A stretch of 64,000 nucleotides of DNA from Prolixibacteraceae bacterium UBA6029 (GTDB taxonomy: Bacteria; Bacteroidota; Bacteroidia; Bacteroidales; Prolixibacteraceae). The translations under genes and the position numbers were made by a program. Within the stretch, counting starts at the first letter, position 1; every line of letters starts with the position of its first letter. Where the stretch lies: NCBI GenBank assembly GCA_002429385.1, contig DIZL01000010.1:7657-71656 (forward strand), given 5' to 3'. The notes under the pieces were generated by a model. That model worked only from the letters and a program-made list of their open reading frames with translations, did not search any database and was not told the origin of the DNA. Below, one piece after another: positions 54,194 through 62,900 of this stretch.

Positions 54194-54200
54194 GGCTAAC
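54194..54200 (-). mobile_element. 5' boundary core of the cassette array
   Basis: Core GTTAGCC on the minus strand, 23 bases before the PorT-like ATG. Its complement matches 6 of 7 bases of the first core of site 3. I see no paired arms upstream, so this may be an attI-like point, or a degraded site of a lost cassette. Confidence 0.55.
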
Positions 54201-54760
54201 TAGTGAATAGTGGCGAGTTTACCGTACTTTTCTGAAACCTTGAATGTTTCAACTCTCCTTATCTATTCATCTTTGTTTTGTTTTTCGAGACTTTAAAAGT
54301 ATATGGTTATGTTTAAAAATCAAAGCTTTTTACCGTTTATTTATGTTTTTTATCGATGTAATTGCTTCTGGGGATTTTATCCAATGGACTTACGATGTTT
54401 TATCATAGACAACTGGAGTTATATCGGATTTTCTATTTCCCTCTAGTAAGTAACCCACCTGGACCTTTGTCCGTTTATTGCTATAACACCCTTTTCTCCT
54501 TTTCATCCCAAAATCATTGAGCACTATTCAGGCTGTAATCGGGCTATACCAACCCGGGTATTTGAGTATACTTTATGTGTACAATAAGAGTAGCATAAGT
54601 GTACTTTATGAGTTCATGAACACACAAGGTACACACAAGGTACACACAAGGTATACACAAGGTATACACAAGGTGACACTTTGGTATAACCTTTTACCCT
54701 ATGGAACCCTATATGCTTACTGATTTTAAAGGTCTGCTTCGTTGGAGGAAACTGATAATG
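54201..54760. other. Intergenic with an 11-bp phased repeat
   Basis: Non-coding between the cassette array and the Rieske gene terminator. It contains the 12-unit repeat at 54563-54694; the stretch 54201-54562 holds nothing I can recognise and no integrase remnant. Confidence 0.6.
54563..54694. repeat. 12-unit 11-bp phased inverted repeat
   Basis: Read from 54563 in 11-mers: tgagtatactt, tatgtgtacaa, taagagtagca, taagtgtactt, tatgagttcat, then gaacacacaag, gtacacacaag twice, gtatacacaag twice, gtgacactttg, gtataaccttt. The left five are a diverged reverse complement of the right units around the centre GTTCATGAAC (54612-54621). It has the same architecture as 37051-37281 with an unrelated unit. 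Confidence 0.85.
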
Positions 54761-54797
54761 GCCATAAAAACCCGGAAGGAATAGATCCCCTCCGGGT
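54761..54797 (-). terminator. Intrinsic terminator of the Rieske gene
   Basis: On the minus strand, acccgga (54797-54791) pairs with tccgggt (54776-54770), followed by TTTTTAT. It is 68 bases past the stop codon of the Rieske gene. Confidence 0.72.
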
Positions 54798-54864
54798 GAA
54801 GTTTTTAAACCAATATAATCAACTGATTACAAAGGAAGTTGAGTGTGTATGTATGATTTATAAT

Positions 54865-55275
54865 CTATTTGATGGTCAACGTGGTACCGGTAACCGTTGC
54901 GGTATACTGGGTCAACGAACTCTGGGCTGGTCCCTGAAGCACGGTTCCGTTGGTGTTGTACATGGCTCCATGGCAAGGGCAGACGAGCTTTTTCACTGAG
55001 CTGTCATAGCCCACCGTGCAACCCTGGTGGGTGCAGATACTCGATAGGACGATATAGTTGGTTGTACTCGAACGAATGATAATTACATTGCCGTTATAAG
55101 CATATCCTCCCACATTTTTTAAGGAAGCATAAGCACTGGAGGTTAAATCGATGGTACCGGTACCGCCGCTTGGCAGTATATCAGAGGCCTTGGTGCATGC
55201 GGTGAATACGGTCGGGGCAAAAAGTAATACACTGCCGCCAATAAAGGCTTTTTTAAAGAAATCTTTTCTGTTCAT
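54865..55275 (-). CDS. Rieske [2Fe-2S] protein, exported
   Basis: 136 residues. An N-terminal RKDFFKKAFIGGSVLLFAP signal (about 3-21) with a following ACT could be twin-arginine-like or lipoprotein. The Rieske cluster is complete: CTHQGC (about 82-87) and CPCHGAMY (about 99-106). Small single-domain Rieske proteins of this kind are exported electron carriers; the partner is unknown, as no cytochrome b is nearby. Monocistronic. Confidence 0.88.
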   Translation of the reverse strand: MNRKDFFKKAFIGGSVLLFAPTVFTACTKASDILPSGGTGTIDLTSSAYASLKNVGGYAYNGNVIIIRSSTTNYIVLSSICTHQGCTVGYDSSVKKLVCPCHGAMYNTNGTVLQGPAQSSLTQYTATVTGTTLTIK

Positions 55276-55852
55276 TTTAGTTTTTTTAGAATGAATAATC
55301 CATACAAATCGAGAGCGTTAAAGGGCGGTAAAATTTCTGTCAGGCGGTGCTTTAAAAGTTAAAGTTAAAACAACAGAATGAATCTTTGGTTCAAATGATA
55401 AATAGTTAAAAATTGTTATAAGATTTTGGAAAAACTAACATTGAGCACAATTCATCCCGCCACTAAGGCACCAAGGCACTAAGTCTCACCAAATTAATGA
55501 CTGGATATACAGTCTTTTGAGAGACTTCGAAACTGTTTAAATTTCATTCTATCGTTCCGTTAGGAACAAAATGTGGATAGAAAAAGAATGATTTTTAATG
55601 ATCTTTTGTCCCGTACGGAACAAAAGAAGAGGGTTAATGGCAATTTTTCTACCCATATACTTTCCCTCCGGGAAAATTAAACAGTCATTTAGTGTTCTGG
55701 CGTCTTGGTGGCAATTTAAAGTTTATACTTCCCGGAGTAGACGCCATCCTGTAAATGCCTCCTTCTTTGATACACATAACTTAAACATTAGAATTCGCTA
55801 TTTGTTACTTTAAATGATTACATTAAAGCCTTGAAAAAACAATCATTGAAAT
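55276..55852. other. Intergenic with repeat debris
   Basis: 577 bases between the Rieske and sucA genes. Contains a word-repeat (ccactaaggcaccaaggca, from about 55460) similar to one near 63880, and a MITE-like cluster of small palindromes at 55554-55677. The sucA promoter must lie near the right end. Confidence 0.5.
55554..55677. repeat. MITE-like cluster of small palindromes
   Basis: Contains gttccgttaggaac (55554-55567), gtcccgtacggaac (55608-55621) and ttccctccgggaa near 55662, each a short hairpin. Between them ggatagaaaaa (near 55574) faces its approximate complement tttttctaccc (near 55643), giving an overall inverted organisation. Confidence 0.6.
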
Positions 55853-58609
55853 ATGGATAAATATTCACAGGTCGGGAACCAGGAGATCGCTGTTGTGGAA
55901 GAGTTATATGCCTCATATTTAGCTGATCCGGAGTCATTGGATGTAAGCTGGAAGAATTTCTTCGCAGGATTTGAATTGGCCCGTAAAAGCTATGGGGAGA
56001 ACACAAGCGCTGAGCATGACGTGAAGATTAATAAAGAATTCGCGATTCTGAACCTGATTCATGGTTACCGGCAGCGGGGACATTTGTTCACCAAGACCAA
56101 TCCGGTACGTTCACGCCGAAAATATACACCTACCCTGGATATCGAAAACTTCGGTTTGCAGCAGGCCGACCTGGACACAATCTTTCAGGCAGGGAACAAC
56201 ATCGGAATCGGTCCAGCAACCCTTCGGGCCATCATCGAACATCTGGAAGCGACCTATTGTGAGTCGATAGGCGTCGAATATGTATATATGCGCGATCCGG
56301 GGCTGATCGACTGGCTCAAAGTGAAGATGGAATCCACGCGTAATTCGAGGGCGCTTACAGCAGAAGAAGAGAAACACGTTTACTATCATCTGAAACTGGC
56401 AGTAGGTTTCGAGAGTTTTATCCATAAAAAGTTTGTAGGGCAGAAGCGGTTTTCACTCGAAGGAGGGGAGTCACTGATCCCGGCTTTGGATACGGTTATA
56501 GAACATGGTTCGGAGTTGGGCATCGATGAATTTGTCATCGGGATGTCGCACCGCGGAAGGCTTAACGTGCTGACCAATATCCTGGAGAAGCCCTATGAGC
56601 ATATCTTTAAGGAATTTGTAGGAACTGAATACGAACAGGATATTTCGCTGGGCGATGTAAAATACCATCTGGGTTACGAGAATGACGTCCAGACAGACTT
56701 TGGAAAAAAGGTTCATCTAAGCCTGATGCCCAATCCATCGCACCTGGAAACCGTTGCGGCATTGGTTCAGGGCATGGCCCGCTCACGGATTGATTCACGG
56801 TATAATGGAGACTATGACAAGGTGGCACCCATTGTCATCCATGGCGATGCCGCCATTGCCGCCCAGGGCATCGTGTACGAAGTCATCCAGATGTCGCAGT
56901 TGCCCGGCTACAAAACCGGCGGAACCATTCATCTGGTGATCAATAACCAGGTGGGTTTTACGACCAATTACCTGGATGCCCGCTCGAGTACCTATTGCAC
57001 CGATGTGGCCAAGGTAACCCGTTCACCCGTCTTCCATGTCAACGGTGACGATGTGGACGCCATTATCTTTACCGTTAAACTGGCCATGGAATTCAGGCAG
57101 AAGTTTCATGCGGACGTGTTTATCGACATTTTATGCTACCGCAAATACGGGCACAACGAAGGCGACGAACCACGTTTTACCCAGCCTTTACTCTATAAGG
57201 AAATCGAGAAACACCGCAATCCTCGCGATATCTATGCCGATAAACTTGCCGAACAGGGGGTCATGACTCCGGCTGAAGCCTTACAACTGAACCACGAATT
57301 TGATTTATTTCTGGAAGAGAAATTTAAAATATCCGAGAAGATTGAGAAAGTTAAGGTGAAGCGTTTCCTGAAGGGGGAATATACCGATTATATCAATCCG
57401 TTAAAGACCGATCTGCATAAGATTGTGAACACGGGAGTTAAAAAGAGTGAACTGATACGGATCGCTGAACGAATCAATTTCCTTCCGAAGGACAAGAAGT
57501 TCTTTAAGAAGATTGACCGCATTGTGGAAGACCGGCGAATGATGATGCTTGATGATCGTCTGGACTGGGCCATGGCCGAATTGCTGGCCTACGGCACTCT
57601 GCTGGAAGAAGGATATTCGGTCCGCCTGAGTGGTCAGGATACCGAGCGCGGAACTTTTGCCCACCGTCATGCCTCATTTGTGGTGGAAGATACCGATGAG
57701 AAGTATTTCCCACTGAAGCACATCAGCGATCAGCAGGCCGCCTTTCATATCTTTAATTCGCTTTTGTCTGAATACGGAGTGCTGGGTTTTGAATATGGCT
57801 ACGCCCTGACCAATCCAAAAGGACTGACGGTCTGGGAAGCCCAGTTTGGCGACTTTGCCAATGTGGCGCAGGCCGTCATCGACCAGTACATCACCTCAGC
57901 ACAGGAAAAATGGGGATTGATGAACGGTCTGGTAATGTATCTTCCGCATGGTTATGAGGGCCAGGGGCCCGAGCATTCAAGTGCCCGCCTGGAGCGATTC
58001 CTGAATTCTGCTGCCGACAACAATATGCAGGTGGTGATTCCGACAACCCCTTCTAATATGTTTCACCTGATTCGTCGTCAGCTTCATTGGAAGGTGCGCA
58101 TACCGCTTGTGGTGTTTACCCCCAAAAGCCTGTTGAGGCATCCGATGGTCACTTCATCGCTTGAAGAACTTGCAGGGGATTCGTTTCAGGAGATCATTGA
58201 AGACGTGGTAATCCGGCCTGAGAAGATCAGCAAAGTGGTGTTTACCTTTGGAAAACTCTATTACGATTTGCATAAACGGCAGGCTGAGGAAGGCATCACT
58301 ACGGTGGCCATTGTTCGGATTGAACAGTTGTTTCCGCTGAATACGGCCATGATCAAATCCATCATTTCAAAGTATCCCAATCTGGAGAAAATCGTCTGGG
58401 CACAGGACGAACCCGCGAACATGGGCGCATGGCAGCACATTAAGCGGTTTTTGCCTGATGTGCCCTTCGAACTGATCTCGCGTCCGGCAAGCGCCAGCCC
58501 TGCGGTAGGACTGATGTTTCAGCACAACATGGGACTGAAGAAGATACTGGATGCGGTATTTTATGAATTGATTAACAGCAAGACACAGAACGTCGAACTA
58601 TCAATCTGA
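55853..58609 (+). CDS. sucA: 2-oxoglutarate dehydrogenase E1 component
   Basis: 918 residues, normal for SucA. The N-terminal VEELYASYLADPESLDVSW (about 14-32) is the E2-binding segment; the HRGRLNVLTNIL, GDAAIAAQG and NNQVGFTT motifs form the thiamine diphosphate site (about 235-365), and the transketolase-like C-terminal half ends with QGPEHSSARLERFLNS (about 703-718). It decarboxylates 2-oxoglutarate in the TCA cycle. Followed by a 45-codon ORF and sucB. Confidence 0.97.
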   Translation: MDKYSQVGNQEIAVVEELYASYLADPESLDVSWKNFFAGFELARKSYGENTSAEHDVKINKEFAILNLIHGYRQRGHLFTKTNPVRSRRKYTPTLDIENFGLQQADLDTIFQAGNNIGIGPATLRAIIEHLEATYCESIGVEYVYMRDPGLIDWLKVKMESTRNSRALTAEEEKHVYYHLKLAVGFESFIHKKFVGQKRFSLEGGESLIPALDTVIEHGSELGIDEFVIGMSHRGRLNVLTNILEKPYEHIFKEFVGTEYEQDISLGDVKYHLGYENDVQTDFGKKVHLSLMPNPSHLETVAALVQGMARSRIDSRYNGDYDKVAPIVIHGDAAIAAQGIVYEVIQMSQLPGYKTGGTIHLVINNQVGFTTNYLDARSSTYCTDVAKVTRSPVFHVNGDDVDAIIFTVKLAMEFRQKFHADVFIDILCYRKYGHNEGDEPRFTQPLLYKEIEKHRNPRDIYADKLAEQGVMTPAEALQLNHEFDLFLEEKFKISEKIEKVKVKRFLKGEYTDYINPLKTDLHKIVNTGVKKSELIRIAERINFLPKDKKFFKKIDRIVEDRRMMMLDDRLDWAMAELLAYGTLLEEGYSVRLSGQDTERGTFAHRHASFVVEDTDEKYFPLKHISDQQAAFHIFNSLLSEYGVLGFEYGYALTNPKGLTVWEAQFGDFANVAQAVIDQYITSAQEKWGLMNGLVMYLPHGYEGQGPEHSSARLERFLNSAADNNMQVVIPTTPSNMFHLIRRQLHWKVRIPLVVFTPKSLLRHPMVTSSLEELAGDSFQEIIEDVVIRPEKISKVVFTFGKLYYDLHKRQAEEGITTVAIVRIEQLFPLNTAMIKSIISKYPNLEKIVWAQDEPANMGAWQHIKRFLPDVPFELISRPASASPAVGLMFQHNMGLKKILDAVFYELINSKTQNVELSI

Positions 58610-58643
58610 AAATGTATTACTTTTGTAATGTAAAGCAATTAAA

Positions 58644-58781
58644 ATGAAGAGAAAGCCGATTGTTCTTATAGACAAATCATTAAATTATCTTAATGGCAAA
58701 GTTCTGTTTCCAGAGAAAGTGGATAAAGCCAATGAAATGCTTAAGAAAATAGGTTTACCTAAATTAAAAAATACTAAATAG
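58644..58781 (+). CDS. Small basic protein between sucA and sucB
   Basis: ATG at 58644, 45 codons, stop TAG 58779-58781. The peptide starts MKRKPIVLIDKSLNYLNGKV and is rich in Lys. It lies 34 bases after sucA and 18 bases before sucB on the same strand. I know no named family. It may be a structural partner of the complex, or a chance ORF; its position and lack of frame interruption in a tight operon argue for a real gene. Confidence 0.55.
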   Translation: MKRKPIVLIDKSLNYLNGKVLFPEKVDKANEMLKKIGLPKLKNTK

Positions 58782-58799
58782 TCAATAAAGAACCCAAAC

Positions 58800-60059
58800 A
58801 TGTTAATCGAACTAAAAGTACCTACACCCGGCGAATCCATAACAGAAGTTGAACTTGGGAAGTGGCTGGTTGAGGATGGTGACTTTGTTGAAAAGGATCA
58901 GGAGGTTGCCGAAATCGAATCGGATAAGGCCACATTAACCTTGTCGGCTACCGAAAGCGGGCAGATCAAAATCCTCATTCATGAAGGGGAAAGAGTGGCC
59001 ATCGGCATCGTAGCCTGTACGATTGATACAAGCATTGCCTCCGGTAAGAAGGCAGTGCCATTGGTTGAAAAGAAGGAAGTAATTCTGGAAAAGACAGTGA
59101 AAATGGTTTTAGCTCCTGTTAAGGAAACGGTAGTTGTGGCTCCTGAAAAACAGGTGGAGTCAAACATCAAGGTGACTCCGGTAGCCAGGGAAATGATGGA
59201 GGAATATCACCTTTCGATGGAAGAGGTACTGAACGGATTGCAACGGATTTCGAAGACCGATATTGAAGCTATTCTGGCTCTTCCGAAGGAAAATGTGCAG
59301 GAAGTGGCTCCGGTTCGAAAAACCTTTTCAAGGCTGGAGAAACGCGAGAAAATGACCTCCCTGCGCCGTAAGTTGAGTGAACGACTGGTGGCTGTGAAGA
59401 ACGAAACGGCCATGCTGACCACCTTTAACGAGATTGATATGAGCCGGGTGATGGAAATGAGATCAAAACTTCAGAATAAGTTTGTTGAGAAATACGGGTT
59501 GAAGCTGGGCTTTATGTCCATTTTCAGTAAGGCGGTAGCCGAGGCGATGCAGTTTCATCCGACTATTAATGCACAGATTAATGGCGAGGAAATCAATACT
59601 CCTGAATTTGTGGATATTGGCATAGCGGTGCAGACTCCCAAAGGGCTGATGGTTCCAATCATCCGCAATGCGGAAAGCAAGACCATTGCTGAAATAGAAC
59701 TGGAACTAAAAGCGCTGGCAGAGAAGGCTCGGACAAAAAAGATAACCGTTGAGGAACTCACCGGCGGTACCTTCACCATCACCAATGGCGGTACATTTGG
59801 TTCGCTGCTCTCAACTCCGATTATCAATCCGCCGCAATCGGCCATCCTGGGGATGCACAACATTGTCGAACGTCCGATAGCAGTCAACGGACAGGTGGTG
59901 ATCCGTCCGATGATGTATGTGGCTTTATCCTACGATCACCGCATCATCGACGGTAAAGATTCGGTCGGCTTCCTGGTCAGGGTCAAAGAACTGATCGAGA
60001 ACCCTGAGCGCCTGTTAACAGCAGGACGTAATCCGGAGGAAGTGTTGCTTGGGTTATAA
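58800..60059 (+). CDS. sucB: 2-oxoglutarate dehydrogenase E2 (dihydrolipoyl succinyltransferase)
   Basis: 419 residues. The lipoyl domain has the lipoylated Lys43 in EIESDKATLTL; the peripheral-subunit-binding domain begins VTPVAREMMEEY (about 124-135). The catalytic domain ends with SYDHRIIDGKDSVGF containing the His/Asp pair. It transfers succinyl to CoA. The E3 gene is not in the window. Confidence 0.97.
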   Translation: MLIELKVPTPGESITEVELGKWLVEDGDFVEKDQEVAEIESDKATLTLSATESGQIKILIHEGERVAIGIVACTIDTSIASGKKAVPLVEKKEVILEKTVKMVLAPVKETVVVAPEKQVESNIKVTPVAREMMEEYHLSMEEVLNGLQRISKTDIEAILALPKENVQEVAPVRKTFSRLEKREKMTSLRRKLSERLVAVKNETAMLTTFNEIDMSRVMEMRSKLQNKFVEKYGLKLGFMSIFSKAVAEAMQFHPTINAQINGEEINTPEFVDIGIAVQTPKGLMVPIIRNAESKTIAEIELELKALAEKARTKKITVEELTGGTFTITNGGTFGSLLSTPIINPPQSAILGMHNIVERPIAVNGQVVIRPMMYVALSYDHRIIDGKDSVGFLVRVKELIENPERLLTAGRNPEEVLLGL

Positions 60060-60065
60060 GAAATT

Positions 60066-60161
60066 GAACACTGATAACACTGATGTTACGGATTTACACG
60101 GATAATAATTTATTCTGTAGTTAATCAGTGTAAATCCGTAACATCAGTGTTATCAGTGTTC
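60066..60161. repeat. Perfect 34-bp inverted repeat after sucB
   Basis: The arms at 60066-60099 and 60128-60161 are perfect complements over 34 bases with a 28-base loop. The arm contains two near-copies of the word acactgat. It begins 6 bases after the sucB stop and has no T-run, so it may protect the transcript 3' end or act as factor-assisted termination. Confidence 0.9.
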
Positions 60162-60301
60162 CAGATTAAGATCATGGGACCATTCAACTGGGGTAGATGC
60201 TTTATGGCTGAAATTCAATGGAGTGGGGGACGATCTGTTTGTATAGAGGTAAAGATTTACACACCAGGTTTTTGATTAAACAGATGCTTCGTAAATAAAG
60301 C

Positions 60302-60842
60302 CTAATAACTAATCCATTGATTGTTTATCAGATGGGAGATTCCGTTGTCGGTTCCAAACCAGATGGAGCCATCCGCACCCACGGCTATTGTATTTACCTT
60401 ATTGGCAACCAGACCGTCTTTGGTTGTATAATTTTGCCATTTATCGACAGTCAGTTTACTGACACCCTTGGGAGTGCCAAACCACATGTTTCCTGTAAGG
60501 TCTTTGGCTATGGCATAAACAGAATCGCAAACCAATCCATCTTCCCTGGTGTAGGTAATCCAGTCGGATTTGGTGAATTGCCAATAAGGCGCCCATATAC
60601 CTGGCCTGTTTTAATTTCGAAATGGCTCTCCTGAATAAAAGTGTTGAACCACCCAAAGCCAGCAGGTAAATCACAAAGCCCGACATGATTGGAGCAGCTG
60701 CTCTCATGCAGGGATAGCCCGCTCTCGAGGGTTTGGGAATGACGCGTATTAAAAACCAGATTGTTGATCCAATCCCCAGAATGATAAAGACCAGCTTAGT
60801 TTGGCTAAGCGATTTAAAGAATGTTTTGAATCGTTCAATCAT
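60302..60842 (-). pseudogene. Frameshifted membrane/propeller gene
   Basis: The 5' part (from 60842) reads MIERFKTFFKSLSQ, then three motifs shared with the next gene (RVIPKPSRAGYPCM, about 33-46; FVIYLLAL), so it is a paralogue of its N-terminal membrane domain. Near 60600 the useful frame changes. In another frame the sequence continues as a two-blade Reg_prop propeller piece (DLTGNMWFGTPKGVSKL and GSIWFGTDNGISHL), ending at 60302. Neither frame alone explains both homologous parts. Either a frameshift, a deletion fusion or a sequencing error. Confidence 0.65.
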
Positions 60843-60852
60843 GTCAATAGGT

Positions 60853-62724
60853 TTAGGATTTGTTGCAGACCACTTTTTCTGTCCATACCAGGTTCCCGGA
60901 GGTCTTTTCGGTCAGCCTCATCAGATAGATTCCTTTGGACAACTTCGTTCCGCTTTGTGATGTTCCGTTCCAGATGTATGTTCCCGACATAGGGGTACTG
61001 AAAAGGAGTTGTCCCTGCAAATTGTAAACAGTCAGGTTCAGGGCCTGATTATTGTTTACATCAATACGGATGGATTCAGTAAACGGATTGGGATACAATT
61101 TATATTCAACAGTTTTGAGACTAGTTGTACCAGTTATTTCACTCTGATAAATGTCTCTTGACGTGGAGGCAAATTTAACCAACTCAATTCCATTCCCGGT
61201 ATGCAGGTTACGGCTGTATTTCATTTCCGTTGCATTATTCCAGTGCTCATAGACACCAAGGCTTTTCAGGAGTGTGCCGTCACCTTCAGGGTCATATTGA
61301 ATTCCCGCGGGCCAGTTTGCCGGATCGGCAGCCTGTCTCATGTAATCATCCACTCCGGTCATGTAAGGAAATTTCAATGAAGCATCTTTTTTAGCATATT
61401 CTGTCAGCAAGAAATCGAAACAAACCGATTCAATGGCCACTGCATCCTGGGAAATGAAGATAGAAGAGGGATAGTCGTTAAGAAAGGGTGACATCTGCCA
61501 TTTTTCGACTACTCCGTCCCAGTTTCGTCCTGCCCATAATCCATCTACTATATAGAGGAGGGTTTTCCCTCCCAATTGCTCATGTCCCATGTAATCCACC
61601 AAATGACGATACTGATTCATTTTGCCATTTACACCTGGTAATGCGTAATGCATATACATGGCCGACTGGTTCTGAGGCTGGTCAGCTTTGTTCAGAATAG
61701 AACCCTGATGATTCTTTGCCGCAAGGGTCATACCCCCTACGTCATGTGATTTCAGACAAGGCATATTGATCAGATAGCTGGCATCCAGATAATGTTGAGG
61801 AATAGATGAAGTAAACTGACCATCGCTGAAAACAAGCAATTGATCGGCCGATGGCTTTGTCTTTTCTCTTCCATTATTTCCTGTGCCATCCATATAATGT
61901 ACATTCGGATACACGGAATGACATTTGTCCCAGTAATCGTCTCTGAAGAGTCGGTAATTGTCACCAATCCAGATATCGGTCTGGGGTACTTTTACCACCT
62001 CAATCAATTGCTTCAGGATTCCAAGCACCATTTGCGGCGAAGCATCCATCGCTGCCGTTCCGACAGTAGAGCAGCATGAATTGGTCAGGTTGATCTTAAT
62101 GGCAAATTTCTCACCCGGAGTATAGCCAACGTCACCCTTTCCATGAGTTTGATTGAAATATTTAAACACCCCATCCCAGGCTTCCCGGATATTGTATCTG
62201 CCGCCCATTCGCCGGACGCCCGCTGTGAGCATTGAATCAACCGATTTCTGATTGCAGTTTTGATCCATATACCAATAATCACCTGCCTTGTTGGTCATGT
62301 TTTTATTGGTGGCATCGGGATTATATATCCAGGCTACCCGTCCGGGGAAATTTCCCTGGGCAACACCCATTGGGGCATTTGGTATAAAATAGGAAGGATC
62401 GACAATTGCAAATGTACTGTTGGGAGTTGAATACTGAAATGAAAATAACAGGGAAACAACAAACACGATAGCAAGTACCCCTTTGAACAGGAACAACCGG
62501 CCTTTATTATTATTGAAAATATATACGGTTGATGTCAGCCCGATCAGGTAGATCACAAAGGCCGACATGAATGGGGCCGAGGCCTTCATACAGGGATAAG
62601 TCGCACGGCTGGGCTTTGGAATCACCCGTATTAGAAACCATAGGGTTGATCCGATGCCGATGATAAAAAAAGCTAATTTGGTAGCGCTTAGCGGGCCGGT
62701 TAGTTTCTTGAATTTGAGAATCAT
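60853..62724 (-). CDS. DUF362 protein with N-terminal membrane helices and T9SS sorting domain
   Basis: 623 residues. Three N-terminal hydrophobic segments (about 15-110) with RVIPKPSRATYPCM between the first and second; a large DUF362 domain (about 160-510); and a C-terminal type IX sorting domain beginning YKLYPNPFTESIRID (about 536-550) and ending in a KGIYLMRL strand. DUF362 function is unknown. Membrane helices plus a T9SS signal in one chain is unusual. Confidence 0.85.
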   Translation of the reverse strand: MILKFKKLTGPLSATKLAFFIIGIGSTLWFLIRVIPKPSRATYPCMKASAPFMSAFVIYLIGLTSTVYIFNNNKGRLFLFKGVLAIVFVVSLLFSFQYSTPNSTFAIVDPSYFIPNAPMGVAQGNFPGRVAWIYNPDATNKNMTNKAGDYWYMDQNCNQKSVDSMLTAGVRRMGGRYNIREAWDGVFKYFNQTHGKGDVGYTPGEKFAIKINLTNSCCSTVGTAAMDASPQMVLGILKQLIEVVKVPQTDIWIGDNYRLFRDDYWDKCHSVYPNVHYMDGTGNNGREKTKPSADQLLVFSDGQFTSSIPQHYLDASYLINMPCLKSHDVGGMTLAAKNHQGSILNKADQPQNQSAMYMHYALPGVNGKMNQYRHLVDYMGHEQLGGKTLLYIVDGLWAGRNWDGVVEKWQMSPFLNDYPSSIFISQDAVAIESVCFDFLLTEYAKKDASLKFPYMTGVDDYMRQAADPANWPAGIQYDPEGDGTLLKSLGVYEHWNNATEMKYSRNLHTGNGIELVKFASTSRDIYQSEITGTTSLKTVEYKLYPNPFTESIRIDVNNNQALNLTVYNLQGQLLFSTPMSGTYIWNGTSQSGTKLSKGIYLMRLTEKTSGNLVWTEKVVCNKS

Positions 62725-62811
62725 AATGTCAGGTTTAGTAGCTACAAAGATAGTTTTTTACTGATTATGAGCATCCCAAAACCTGAATAATTAAAGTTAC
62801 AGTCAAGTATT

Positions 62812-62888
62812 GTCATTCAGTAGTCATTAAATGGTCATTTATCGTTTTCAGGCAATTCAATAACTATTGAATGACTATTGAATGACCC
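62812..62888. repeat. 7-unit 11-bp phased inverted repeat
   Basis: Read from 62812 in 11-mers: gtcattcagta, gtcattaaatg, gtcatttatcg, ttttcaggcaa, ttcaataacta, ttgaatgacta, ttgaatgaccc. Units 1-3 and 5-7 are reverse complements around unit 4 with a few mismatches. It lies between the DUF362 gene and the outer-membrane-like gene. Confidence 0.85.
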
Positions 62889-62900
62889 ACGGTAATCCCT

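Larger units (their letters stand above)
51332..54200 (-). mobile_element. Integron-like gene cassette array without integrase
   Basis: Three genes on the minus strand, each followed by an attC-like site. The predicted cassettes are 53304-54199, 52581-53303 and 51332-52580. For each, the core at the 5' edge is complementary to the first core of the site that follows the same gene: GTTAGCC with TGCTAAC (6/7), GTTATGG with CCATACC (6/7), GTTGGCGGT with ACCGCCAAC (9/9). Within one site the two cores do not match beyond GTT/AAC. This is what cassette insertion at G/TT produces. The cores keep GTT/AAC but not the full GTTRRRY consensus. No integrase gene is in the window. Confidence 0.72.

Noticed and set aside
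54517..54999. Two small plus-strand ORFs
   Set aside because: The first translates the 11-bp repeat; the second is antisense to the Rieske gene.
60302..60535. Separate small propeller gene
   Set aside because: Its only start would be a TTG inside a propeller blade whose in-frame sequence extends upstream, so it is a fragment.
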